Shown: positions 1-6,079 of the stretch, in pieces
Layout: each line of letters opens with the position of its first letter
Position numbering within the stretch: position 1 is the stretch's first letter
Assembly (NCBI GenBank): GCA_964534765.1
Contig: CAZHRJ010000057.1
Coordinates: forward strand, 1-17,540
Source: CAZHRJ01 sp964534765
GTDB lineage: Bacteria > Lindowbacteria > 2-12-FULL-62-27
DNA length: 17,540 bases
Direction of reading: 5' to 3'
Notes under the pieces: generated by a model
What the model saw: only the letters and a program-made list of their open reading frames with translations
What the model was told of the DNA's origin: nothing
Database searches by the model: none
Made by a program: the position numbers and the translations under genes

Positions 1-6
1 GCGGGG

Positions 7-1692
7 TTATTGGATGTCGTCCGGGAGGCGGGGGTCGGCCGGCAGGACGGCGACTTTCATACCGTTCCGAAGTTCGGTCCAAGAGCTTTGCCATTCCATG
101 GCCTCGGCCTGCGCTGCGACCGAATCTTGTGACACGGATTCTCCCCTCCCGGCGGGACTGTCCAGCACGGGGGTCTCCGGCATTTCGGACAGATCCACGG
201 CGGAGTCCTCGTCAGAAACGCCCTCGGTCATGGCCTGTGCATCCGGCGTGTCCGGCAGTGGAGATTCCTCCGGCGTGTCGGCAGGCTGCTCCGCTAATTC
301 GGGCTGTTCCGCGGCGCCCGGTTCATCCGCGGGATTCGGAATCATCAGGCCCACGGTTCGATGAGCGGGAATGAATGTGGCCGCGGCGGCGCTGCGCACT
401 TGCGACTCAGTCACACGGCGCCACCGGTCGCGATGACCCAATGCCCACCTCCAGTCCCCTATGACGGCCCAACCCGAAAGTTCGATCGCGGAGCGCTCGC
501 TGTCATTTAGTGAATTGTCGATATCCCCCACCGCCGCATTCCGGAATTTCTCCAATTCCGCGCGCCGGATGCGGCCCGATGCGAATTCCTCGATTGCCCG
601 GATCATCCGGTCTCTGGCGGCATCCACCGCAACCCCCTCGCGGACGGAGGCGAAGATTTGTATCGAACTCGAATCGGCCCGCGCGGTCACACCTCCGCCG
701 ATGCGGTTCACCATGCCGGCCGCGACCAGCGCCCGGTACATCGGTCCAGACGGTTCAGCCAGCAACAGATTCACAACGGCTTCCACAGCGGCAAAATCCT
801 CCTGTGAAGCCGCGGGACCGCGGTACAGGAGACCGATCACCGCAGGCCCGCCCGGCTGATACACGGTGACGGCGCGGTCCCCTCCCGATACCGCTACCTG
901 TGTCCCTCCGATGCCGGCCTCGGGGCGTGGAACGATCGGCCCGAACAATTTTTGAATGAGCAAAAGCGCCGCGCGGGAATCGAAATTTCCGGTGACAACA
1001 AGAAGAGCATTGTCCGGCCGGTAGTGCATCCGGTAAAACTCCCGGACTCGTTCGATCGATATTCGATCAAGGTCGGCAAGTGTTCCAAACACCGGCCGGC
1101 CGAATGGATGATGCGCGTACGCGGCGGCCGACAATCTTCCGGCCAGGGCCGCGGTGGGATCATTCTCCAGTGATTCCAGTTCCTCCCGGATTCCGGCTTT
1201 TTCCTCCAACAGATCCGCTGAATCGAACTTGCAGCTCTGCATGCGGTCAGCTTCGAGATTCAACCCGAACGCGAGATTCTCCACTGTGGCCGGGAGGACT
1301 TCATAATAGGTGGTGCGGTCGGTCGAGACGGAGCTGCCGACTGTTGCGCCGTGACTATCCAGCCGTTTGCGGATGTCCGGGTAGGTCCGAGTGCCCCTGA
1401 AGGTGATGTGTTCGAGCAGGTGGGCGATGCCGGTTTCGTAAGGATTTTCACTTCGCGCTCCGGCAAAATAGGTGATGCTGACCGTCAGGACGGATTGGGC
1501 GGCCCGGGGGTAGAGCAGGATGCGAAGCCCATTGTCGAGACGATATTCGGTTATGCCCTCAACGACAGCAACCTTGCGCGGCAGCCCCTCTGCCGCATGG
1601 ACGAAGCCCGACCCTGCCGGCATCGACGCCAACAAAAACGCCGCCGCCAAGCGGAGGGCCACATTCTTCCATCCCCCAATGCCGGACATCAT
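7..1692 (-). CDS. Secreted M16-family zinc metallopeptidase, second half missing
   Basis: A 561-residue protein opening with a signal peptide (hydrophobic residues 12-24, likely cleavage near residue 34 after VHA). The inverted zinc motif HLLEH is at 91-95, and E171 in REELE lies 76 residues after H95, as expected of the third ligand, so the M16 active site looks intact. A full M16C-like domain follows to about residue 455, ending in TVGLMIPNP. An acidic, Pro/Glu-rich linker (about 456-530) leads to ELRNGMKVAVLPA, which looks like the first strand of the second half of two-domain M16 proteins of about 900 residues. The frame stops 12 residues later. It could be a natural short form, a nonsense or frameshift product, or an assembly error. 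Two ATGs (1692, 1689) begin the frame without a clear Shine-Dalgarno. It is last in the minus-strand run and probably acts in the periplasm. A pilus link is only by position. Confidence 0.88.
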   Translation of the reverse strand: MMSGIGGWKNVALRLAAAFLLASMPAGSGFVHAAEGLPRKVAVVEGITEYRLDNGLRILLYPRAAQSVLTVSITYFAGARSENPYETGIAHLLEHITFRGTRTYPDIRKRLDSHGATVGSSVSTDRTTYYEVLPATVENLAFGLNLEADRMQSCKFDSADLLEEKAGIREELESLENDPTAALAGRLSAAAYAHHPFGRPVFGTLADLDRISIERVREFYRMHYRPDNALLVVTGNFDSRAALLLIQKLFGPIVPRPEAGIGGTQVAVSGGDRAVTVYQPGGPAVIGLLYRGPAASQEDFAAVEAVVNLLLAEPSGPMYRALVAAGMVNRIGGGVTARADSSSIQIFASVREGVAVDAARDRMIRAIEEFASGRIRRAELEKFRNAAVGDIDNSLNDSERSAIELSGWAVIGDWRWALGHRDRWRRVTESQVRSAAAATFIPAHRTVGLMIPNPADEPGAAEQPELAEQPADTPEESPLPDTPDAQAMTEGVSDEDSAVDLSEMPETPVLDSPAGRGESVSQDSVAAQAEAMEWQSSWTELRNGMKVAVLPADPRLPDDIQ

Positions 1693-1801
1693 GCGGACTG
1701 GATTATCAGAATTTCCAATCGTTTCCTATGCGCCCCGGCAAAATCCGTGATGAGACGCCAACCGCCATCTTCCCGGCGCCTCGTCAATAAAATGAGTTTG
1801 C
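1693..1801 (-). other. Spacer with possible C-terminal gene remnant
   Basis: The 109 bases between the small membrane protein and the M16 gene carry an open minus-strand frame whose last 35 or so codons read like a protein end (REDGGWRLITDFAGAHRKR), reminiscent of the terminal strand of SnoaL/NTF2-like proteins. There is no plausible start: upstream, this frame runs antiphase through the well-supported 51-residue gene. I read it as either chance or a decayed remnant. Confidence 0.15.
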
Positions 1802-1957
1802 CTAATCCTTGCTGTTTGACAGAAACCCGAACGCCAGAGAAGCGGCCAGAAGACACGTGGCCATGGCAACGGGGTTGACTCGGTTCGGCATGACAAACGC
1901 CGAAACCAGGGCCAACACGCCAACGAGAAAACAACATACCGGCGCAGCCTTTTTCAT
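1802..1957 (-). CDS. Small two-span membrane protein, 51 aa, unknown function
   Basis: An ATG at 1957 is preceded by a perfect AAGGAGG (1966-1972) with 8-base spacing, the strongest ribosome site in this part of the window. The product begins MKKAAPVCCFLVG and has two hydrophobic segments (about residues 5-23 and 31-46) joined by a short polar turn, MPNRVNP. The C-terminus SNSKD is charged. It is below the length normally used for gene calling and may be unannotated. I do not recognise a family. It could be a double-span inner-membrane microprotein, or the first segment could be a signal sequence. It lies 84 bases downstream of the cNMP-binding membrane protein and 109 bases upstream of the M16 peptidase, on the same strand. 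Confidence 0.6.
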   Translation of the reverse strand: MKKAAPVCCFLVGVLALVSAFVMPNRVNPVAMATCLLAASLAFGFLSNSKD

Positions 1958-1965
1958 CAGATCGT

Positions 1966-1972
1966 CCTCCTT
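1966..1972 (-). promoter_or_regulatory. Strong Shine-Dalgarno for the 51-aa gene
   Basis: AAGGAGG on the minus strand, 8 bases before the ATG at 1957. It is the main evidence that the short frame is translated. Confidence 0.65.
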
Positions 1973-2041
1973 ATATGGAATGGGCTTTCAAAATCGGCGT
2001 AGAATTGCATAGATTGACGCGCAGCGCAAGTGAGGGGCGTC

Positions 2042-4192
2042 CTAAGACACACCGATGGTTTTTTTTCGAAGTTCGTGGAGCCGTTGTTCGGCGAGTTTAT
2101 TGAATTCAACCCCGGTCAGGAGACTGTGCTGCATGATGTCATAGAAATCGTCTTTTTTGAGCGCCAGGAGAACCGACCTCTGGACCGCAGCGGCGGTCGC
2201 GGTACGGGGAATGCTTTTGACCAGCGCGATTTCCCCGAGCCAGTCGCCCGTCCCTAGCGTCTTCGTGAAAGCCGCGCTTCCCTCTTGAGCCCTTCGAATC
2301 TCGATCTTCCCTTCCCGAATCAAAAATACGCCCTCCGCCGGATCACCCTGGCTGAAAATGACCGCGCCGGGCTCAAAGACTCGCGTCTCAAAGCGCGAGA
2401 TCAATGTCCTCATCTGGCTGGGCGGCACGTGCGAAAATAACGCCGACCCGGTCAGGAGCCGGCTGGTCCGGATGATGTCCGTCAGCTGTTCCAGTCCGCC
2501 GGCCCAGTGCCGGGCGAAGTTGAGAAAATGCGCGCGATCCAGGACAAAAAGACTGACCGGCGTGACCGACCGCACGGTGGCGGTTCTGGGGACATTCTCG
2601 ACGAGCGCAATCTCGCCAAAACTGTGCCCGGTCGTCAGAGTATCGACGATCTGCGTCTGGCCGTATTCGTCCTCGATTTCGATGGCGACCATTCCCGATA
2701 CAATAATGTAGAAAGCGTCACCCCGCTCGCCCTGCAGGATGATCCGGTGCTGGGACCCGAATTTGACCAGTTTCAAATAGGAGCATAACCCTTCGAGGTG
2801 TTTCGTATCGAGCTGAGAAAAGAGCGGAATTTCCTTGAGAAAACTGACGACCTCCTGGCCGGCGGGAACGTCCTGGCGGGAGATCGTTTCAGCGAAGTGC
2901 AAGAGCCGCCGGGCGGGAAGACGGAACATCACTTTGGCATTGGAGAGAACGATGGAGACGGTCTGGCCCAGCAATACCAGAAACGGGGTGACGAAAATGA
3001 AAAGCTGGGTGATCATCAGGATGGTGGTCCAGGAAAGACCCCGGTCCACGTTTTCCAGGATGTATCGGTACTTGGACAACAGGTGCGTGTGGAAGAGTGA
3101 GAACGCCACAAGGAGCCACACGAGGGTGGAGACGACCAAGAGGTGGGAAAATTCCAGACCCTGGATCGTTCGGCGTTTGAAGCTGAGGAAATGGGCGACG
3201 TACTGGGTCCGCAAATAGGCCAGGTTCTGCGCAAAGTTGGTGGTACCGTTGCTCAGGACGCCCAGGGCCCGGTTCATATCGGTATTGGCGAGCGGCAGGA
3301 TCCCAAAGACGGCCACAAGGATGCAGGCTTCTTTGATCAGCCCAAGAACCGGCGCGTTCAGGCCCAGGACGGCCAGGAGCGTGAGGCCGGTCATCAGCGC
3401 GAGTGGCAGAAGGATGCGCAGGCCATGCAACTGAATGACCGCGGTTCTTCCCGCCGTGATAATGTCGGCCGGATCGCAATCGAAATAGACCAGGCCAAAC
3501 TCGAATCGCACCCGCGGCGTGATGACCTCGCACCCCCGGCCGGCAAGCGCATACGCCGTGAGGAGGTTCTTGATGGATACCATCACGCAAACGGCCGTCC
3601 AGAGAACCGCCAGGGGCACTAAAAAAGCGGCAACCCCGGATACGGGGAGGCTCCGCATGGCATTGCCGAAATCCACACCCCGAACGCCGGCCGGAAAAAA
3701 ATTATTCGCAAGCGCCGCGAGGGACAGCATCATCACGCCGGGCGAAGACGAAAGAGCCCGGGCGCAGAATTGCAGCAGGGAAGAGTCGAAGCGGGAGCGG
3801 ATTTTAGCGACATCGAATTCGAGGGCGGGCAAAATCCATTGGGCCAGCCGTGAGAGGATATTTCTTTCCTGAAAAATGCAGAAATTCAGGCCCTGCAACG
3901 TGGCATGGGCGGACGCCAGAAATCCGCGCTGATAGAGCAATAACAATATGGACAAAATCCGCTGAAATTGTGTGGTTCCGGTCGACTCGAGCTGGTGATG
4001 GAGAATTTGCGCCAGCGTCCGGTCGCCGGTAAAGAGGCGGATCAGCCGGCCGTCCTCCGTTTTCAGCTTCAGATAGGTCCGCGCGCTCGGGTGCTTCAGA
4101 AACTCGATGCCCGGCGAAAATTCGATAAACCGCGACCCGGCAATCAGGCGGGGCCGCATCTCACTTAACTGCGATTCAGATGGCGTGGACAT
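2042..4192 (-). CDS. Membrane protein with two C-terminal cyclic-nucleotide-binding domains and degenerate M50-like core
   Basis: A 716-residue protein. Residues 13-65 (beginning RPRLIAGSRF, with RLFTGDRTL at 52-60) resemble the small PqqD/winged-helix-like domain seen before some M50 peptidase domains. About six hydrophobic segments follow (roughly 150-167, 184-205, 256-277, 283-300, 347-369, 387-412). The layout around 206-223 and PLANTD (300-305) matches an M50/site-2 protease scaffold, but the HExxH position reads KNLLT (208-212), so proteolysis is unlikely. Two Crp-type cNMP domains are clear: 455-560 with FGEIAL (525-530) and PRTATV (535-540), and 583-695 with LGEIAL (652-657) and PRTATA (662-667). 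Both keep the phosphate-cassette Glu and Arg, so both may bind cAMP or cGMP. There is no DNA-binding domain. It starts 17 bases after a Flp pilin gene, preceded by GGAGGGGG. The cNMP domains are certain; the M50 relation is inference. Confidence 0.9.
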   Translation of the reverse strand: MSTPSESQLSEMRPRLIAGSRFIEFSPGIEFLKHPSARTYLKLKTEDGRLIRLFTGDRTLAQILHHQLESTGTTQFQRILSILLLLYQRGFLASAHATLQGLNFCIFQERNILSRLAQWILPALEFDVAKIRSRFDSSLLQFCARALSSSPGVMMLSLAALANNFFPAGVRGVDFGNAMRSLPVSGVAAFLVPLAVLWTAVCVMVSIKNLLTAYALAGRGCEVITPRVRFEFGLVYFDCDPADIITAGRTAVIQLHGLRILLPLALMTGLTLLAVLGLNAPVLGLIKEACILVAVFGILPLANTDMNRALGVLSNGTTNFAQNLAYLRTQYVAHFLSFKRRTIQGLEFSHLLVVSTLVWLLVAFSLFHTHLLSKYRYILENVDRGLSWTTILMITQLFIFVTPFLVLLGQTVSIVLSNAKVMFRLPARRLLHFAETISRQDVPAGQEVVSFLKEIPLFSQLDTKHLEGLCSYLKLVKFGSQHRIILQGERGDAFYIIVSGMVAIEIEDEYGQTQIVDTLTTGHSFGEIALVENVPRTATVRSVTPVSLFVLDRAHFLNFARHWAGGLEQLTDIIRTSRLLTGSALFSHVPPSQMRTLISRFETRVFEPGAVIFSQGDPAEGVFLIREGKIEIRRAQEGSAAFTKTLGTGDWLGEIALVKSIPRTATAAAVQRSVLLALKKDDFYDIMQHSLLTGVEFNKLAEQRLHELRKKTIGVS

Positions 4193-4209
4193 TCGCGTCG
4201 TCCCCCTCC

Positions 4210-4416
4210 CTACTCCGCCGAGTCCGACACGTCAGTCACCGACTCGATATTTTCCACCAACGCGCTGATGAGCGTCGCGGTCGAACTCGATATGGCGCTC
4301 ATCACCGTGACGGTGACGGCCACTACAACCGACAGGACAAGACAATACTCCAGGAGCCCCTGGCCCGCCTGACCTGCCCTCCTGCACTTGACCGCATCCA
4401 AAGATCGACCGTTCAC
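4210..4416 (-). CDS. flp: Flp-type pilin (third paralogue, divergent)
   Basis: A 68-residue Flp prepilin. The processing motif G|XXXXEY is at G18|QGLLEY, followed by a hydrophobic stretch (LVLSVVVAVTVTVMSAIS, residues 26-43) and a short tail. A TadV/CpaA-type peptidase would remove an 18-residue leader, longer than the 9 residues of the pilins at 5108 and 5316. The start is uncertain: the first in-frame candidate is GTG at 4416 with no Shine-Dalgarno, and an ATG at 4423 is out of frame. TTG at 4401 is another option. The tail (SSSTATLISALVENIESVTDVSDSAE region) differs from the two main pilins, so this is an older or specialised copy. It is directly followed by the cNMP-binding membrane protein, implying co-transcription away from the main tad operon. 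Confidence 0.85.
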   Translation of the reverse strand: MNGRSLDAVKCRRAGQAGQGLLEYCLVLSVVVAVTVTVMSAISSSTATLISALVENIESVTDVSDSAE

Positions 4417-4424
4417 AATTCATA

Positions 4425-4433
4425 ACTATAGCA
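4425..4433 (-). promoter_or_regulatory. Candidate extended -10 promoter for the divergent pilin unit
   Basis: On the minus strand, TGC followed by TATAGT (5 of 6 to consensus) forms an extended -10. No good -35 is seen; TTGTGA lies 19 bases upstream. The start point would fall within a few bases of the GTG at 4416, giving a nearly leaderless pilin mRNA. Either translation is leaderless, the true start is downstream, or this is not the promoter. Confidence 0.3.
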
Positions 4434-4692
4434 TTAAGTAGCGCCAAAGTCACAAGCCAATTTGACTTGCAGGGGGAATCATGAGATAACGCAGGGATAC
4501 TTTTGCTGGCTGTTGCCCGGCTTGGCGAATACTGGGGGGTCTATTTGGCTGTGGACACGCAGGTGTTGGCCCGATCAAATGAAACACACGGTTGCAGAAT
4601 GGGCGCAATTCGTAATTCAAGAAATTCTTATGGATGGGGTGTCGCTTTGGATTTTGCGATGCCGGCTTGGTGGTTCCTTCGTACTCTTGCGC

Positions 4693-4730
4693 CGGCGGTG
4701 CGGTGGTTATGCCGCCGTCTTTTCTTGTAT
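4693..4730 (+). terminator. Terminator-like hairpin inside the intergenic region
   Basis: CGGCGG (4693-4698) pairs with CCGCCG (4712-4717) across a 13-base loop and is followed on the plus strand by the T-rich TCTTTTCTTGT. It has the form of an intrinsic terminator, although no gene is known immediately upstream on this strand. It could end a small RNA or protect the flp promoter from upstream transcription. Confidence 0.3.
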
Positions 4731-4761
4731 ATAAATATGAACGGCGCGTATGCTTTTGTGG

Positions 4762-4795
4762 ACAAATTCCCCCTACGATTCGCTGGAGAATTTGT
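4762..4795. repeat. 8-bp perfect inverted repeat, possible operator
   Basis: ACAAATTC (4762-4769) and GAATTTGT (4788-4795) form a perfect inverted repeat with an 18-base spacer. Related CACAATTC words occur at 4414-4421 and near 4827. The spacing is long for a simple dimer site, so this may be chance. Confidence 0.2.
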
Positions 4796-5023
4796 GATGC
4801 CAGGCACTGTCAGATGTGAAATCTCGCACAATTCTCAGTGTTACTCCCACCCCCTCAGATCATTTGCAATTTACTCATTATTAACTGATTATCACTATCA
4901 GCGCAGGCAGGCCATGCACGATTTTTTTATTGCGTAGATGGATTGAGAACATCATTTGCTCATATCTGGGTATTGAAGGATTTGAAGGGTAAGAAGGTAA
5001 CACGAAGCGGCCCATCGGGGTCT

Positions 5024-5032
5024 TGATATAAA
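5024..5032 (+). promoter_or_regulatory. Candidate extended -10 promoter of the flp-tad operon
   Basis: TGA followed by TATAAA (5 of 6 to TATAAT) makes an extended -10 motif. No convincing -35 is present 16-18 bases upstream, consistent with an extended -10 or activator-dependent promoter. Transcription would start near 5039, giving a leader of about 70 bases before the first pilin. Confidence 0.4.
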
Positions 5033-5091
5033 TTATGGAGAAGGACATCGAATTGTCGAGCAAGGTTGACTGCATGCGATTCGAAAACTCG

Positions 5092-5098
5092 AAGGAGG
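5092..5098 (+). promoter_or_regulatory. Shine-Dalgarno deciding the first pilin start
   Basis: AAGGAGG abuts an in-frame ATG at 5099 with no spacing, whereas the ATG at 5108 is 9 bases away. The second pilin has the same 9-base geometry, so 5108 is the true start. Confidence 0.75.
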
Positions 5099-5107
5099 AT
5101 GAATCTA

Positions 5108-5287
5108 ATGATTAAGCACAATCGTCAGAAGGGTCAAGGGTTGATTGAGTACATGTTGATTTTGGCCGTGGTGGTCATCGCGGTGGTTGCGTTCGCGCAG
5201 GCGTTCAAGACCGGCGCAAGCGATTCGAAGACGACGATGGAAGACAACGTTGGTTCAGCGGTAACTGAGGCCCAGTCGGCCAATTAA
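5108..5287 (+). CDS. flp: Flp major pilin, copy 1
   Basis: A 59-residue Flp prepilin. A basic 9-residue leader (MIKHNRQKG) is followed by the cleavage motif G9|QGLIEY, with E14-Y15 as the Flp signature, and a hydrophobic helix (LILAVVVIAVVAFAQAF, 17-33). A polar tail ends in TEAQSAN. The mature subunit would be about 50 residues and would polymerise into the Tad fibre after processing in the inner membrane. The start at 5108 is fixed by AAGGAGG and by equal length with copy 2. It is the first gene of the tad operon, with copy 2 starting 28 bases after its stop. The helix is almost identical to copy 2, pointing to recent tandem duplication. Confidence 0.95.
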   Translation: MIKHNRQKGQGLIEYMLILAVVVIAVVAFAQAFKTGASDSKTTMEDNVGSAVTEAQSAN

Positions 5288-5300
5288 AGTCTGGCCAGTA

Positions 5301-5306
5301 AGGAGG
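5301..5306 (+). promoter_or_regulatory. Shine-Dalgarno deciding the second pilin start
   Basis: AGGAGG lies 3 bases before an ATG at 5310 and 9 bases before an ATG at 5316. The 9-base spacing, and the match of MIRRKRQEG to the leader of copy 1, favour 5316. Confidence 0.65.
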
Positions 5307-5315
5307 ACCATGCAG

Positions 5316-5495
5316 ATGATCCGGAGAAAACGTCAGGAGGGACAAGGTTTGATTGAGTACATGTTGGTTCTGGCGGTAGTGGTCATCGCAGTGGTTGCTT
5401 TCGCGATAACGTTCAAGGACAGCGCGGAAAACGCGGGAACGACGATGACAGATAACATCGACGCCGCGGTCAGCGAAATGCAGAGCGCTGAGTGA
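5316..5495 (+). CDS. flp: Flp major pilin, copy 2
   Basis: A 59-residue prepilin of exactly the length of copy 1 when started at 5316. The leader MIRRKRQEG is cleaved before QGLIEYMLVLAVVVIAVVAFA, which differs from copy 1 in the first 20 mature residues essentially only at one position (Val for Ile). The tails diverge: copy 2 has DSAENAGTTMTDNIDAAVSE where copy 1 has TGASDSKTTMEDNVGSAVTE. The pattern suggests a tandem duplication in which the polymerisation helix is held constant and the exposed tail varies. An alternative start at 5310 would add two residues. A strong stem-loop follows the stop codon. Confidence 0.94.
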   Translation: MIRRKRQEGQGLIEYMLVLAVVVIAVVAFAITFKDSAENAGTTMTDNIDAAVSEMQSAE

Positions 5496-5517
5496 CGTGT
5501 GGTTGATCGAGACGAAT

Positions 5518-5565
5518 GTGCCGGGTTCAGCATTTGCGTGAGATCGTGAATGCTGAACCCGGCGT
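5518..5565 (+). terminator. Long stem-loop after the pilin genes (attenuator or mRNA stabiliser)
   Basis: GCCGGGTTCAGCATT (5520-5534) pairs perfectly with AATGCTGAACCCGGC (5549-5563). G-U pairs at both ends extend the stem, and a further four inner pairs leave a six-base loop. Only GTTTATAT follows, not a run of T, so it is not a classical intrinsic terminator. Placed between abundant pilins and low-copy assembly genes, it probably gives partial read-through or protects the pilin mRNA 3' end. Confidence 0.75.
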
Positions 5566-5607
5566 TTATATCCGGGAGGGCGGGGCGGGTGACTGGAGAG
5601 ATGCGGT

Positions 5608-6057
5608 ATGGCGCTGAAAAATCGAGATCGAAGATCGATCGTGGCGGCCGAAGGGGGCCAGGCATTGATCGAGACAATGTTGGTGGTGCCGTTTTTTATC
5701 CTGCTGATGATGGTTCTGGGTGAGTTCTGCATCTACTTTTATAGGGTTAATCTTCTGGAAAACACGGCTCAGCAGGTGGGCCGAATGACGGCCCGAAACG
5801 CGACGTACGATGAGATTAACAGTTACGCGTCGGACAAGCTTTCCTCCCTGGGTCCCACGCCGGTGGTGACCGTGAAAGACGCCGGCGGCGTGGAGGTCAC
5901 CGATTGGGAGTCCGACGATTCCCTCGAGATCAAAATCATGGTCGAGGCGGTCGAGTCGGTTCTGCCGATCGGCGTACTGAACGTATTCGCGCCCGGAACG
6001 GACTTCTTTCCGGAAAATTATACGATCGCATCAGTGAAACAGGTATATGTCGAGTGA
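5608..6057 (+). CDS. tadE: TadE-like pseudopilin
   Basis: A 149-residue protein with a type IV-like leader: charged residues 1-17 ending in GG, then QALIETMLVVPFFILLMMVLG, where E22 is the conserved Glu five residues after the predicted cleavage at G17|Q18. The rest (about 45-149) is a periplasmic domain predicted to follow the TadE fold, starting NLLENTAQQVGRMTARNATYDE. TadE proteins are minor pseudopilins, processed by the same prepilin peptidase and needed for fibre formation. GGAGAG lies before the start. Its stop at 6057 lies just upstream of the secretin start. No separate TadF follows, so this single copy may serve both roles. Confidence 0.88.
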   Translation: MALKNRDRRSIVAAEGGQALIETMLVVPFFILLMMVLGEFCIYFYRVNLLENTAQQVGRMTARNATYDEINSYASDKLSSLGPTPVVTVKDAGGVEVTDWESDDSLEIKIMVEAVESVLPIGVLNVFAPGTDFFPENYTIASVKQVYVE

Positions 6058-6079
6058 TTCCCGTGCTTGGAGCTGCCCT

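Larger units (their letters stand above)
4434..5023. other. AT-richer divergent intergenic region, no supported gene
   Basis: The region between the two outward-facing pilin genes is visibly poorer in GC than the genes. Open frames exist (the longest plus-strand one is about 4503-4937), but they lack Shine-Dalgarno sites, have none of the GC-rich third-position pattern of the neighbours, and encode nothing recognisable. It holds a terminator-like hairpin (4693-4730), an 8-bp inverted repeat (4762-4795) and an AT-rich stretch (about 4855-4930). It is best read as the shared control region of the two pilin units. Confidence 0.6.

Noticed and set aside
894..1163. Minus-strand frame inside the M16 gene
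   Set aside because: A shadow frame of the peptidase; Arg/Pro-rich translation without domains.
2889..3590. 233-codon minus-strand frame within the cNMP membrane protein gene
   Set aside because: Out-of-phase shadow of a clear gene; low-complexity His/Pro/Arg-rich translation, typical of GC-rich antiphase frames.
4434..4490. Sigma-54-like element upstream of the divergent pilin (TTGGC...TTTGGC on the minus strand)
   Set aside because: The GG and GC elements are one base out of the required 10-base spacing, so it does not fit the -24/-12 consensus.
4503..4937. Open plus-strand frame of 144 codons in the intergenic region
   Set aside because: No Shine-Dalgarno, no recognisable domain, codon composition unlike the neighbouring genes, and it runs through a terminator-like hairpin and AT-rich DNA.
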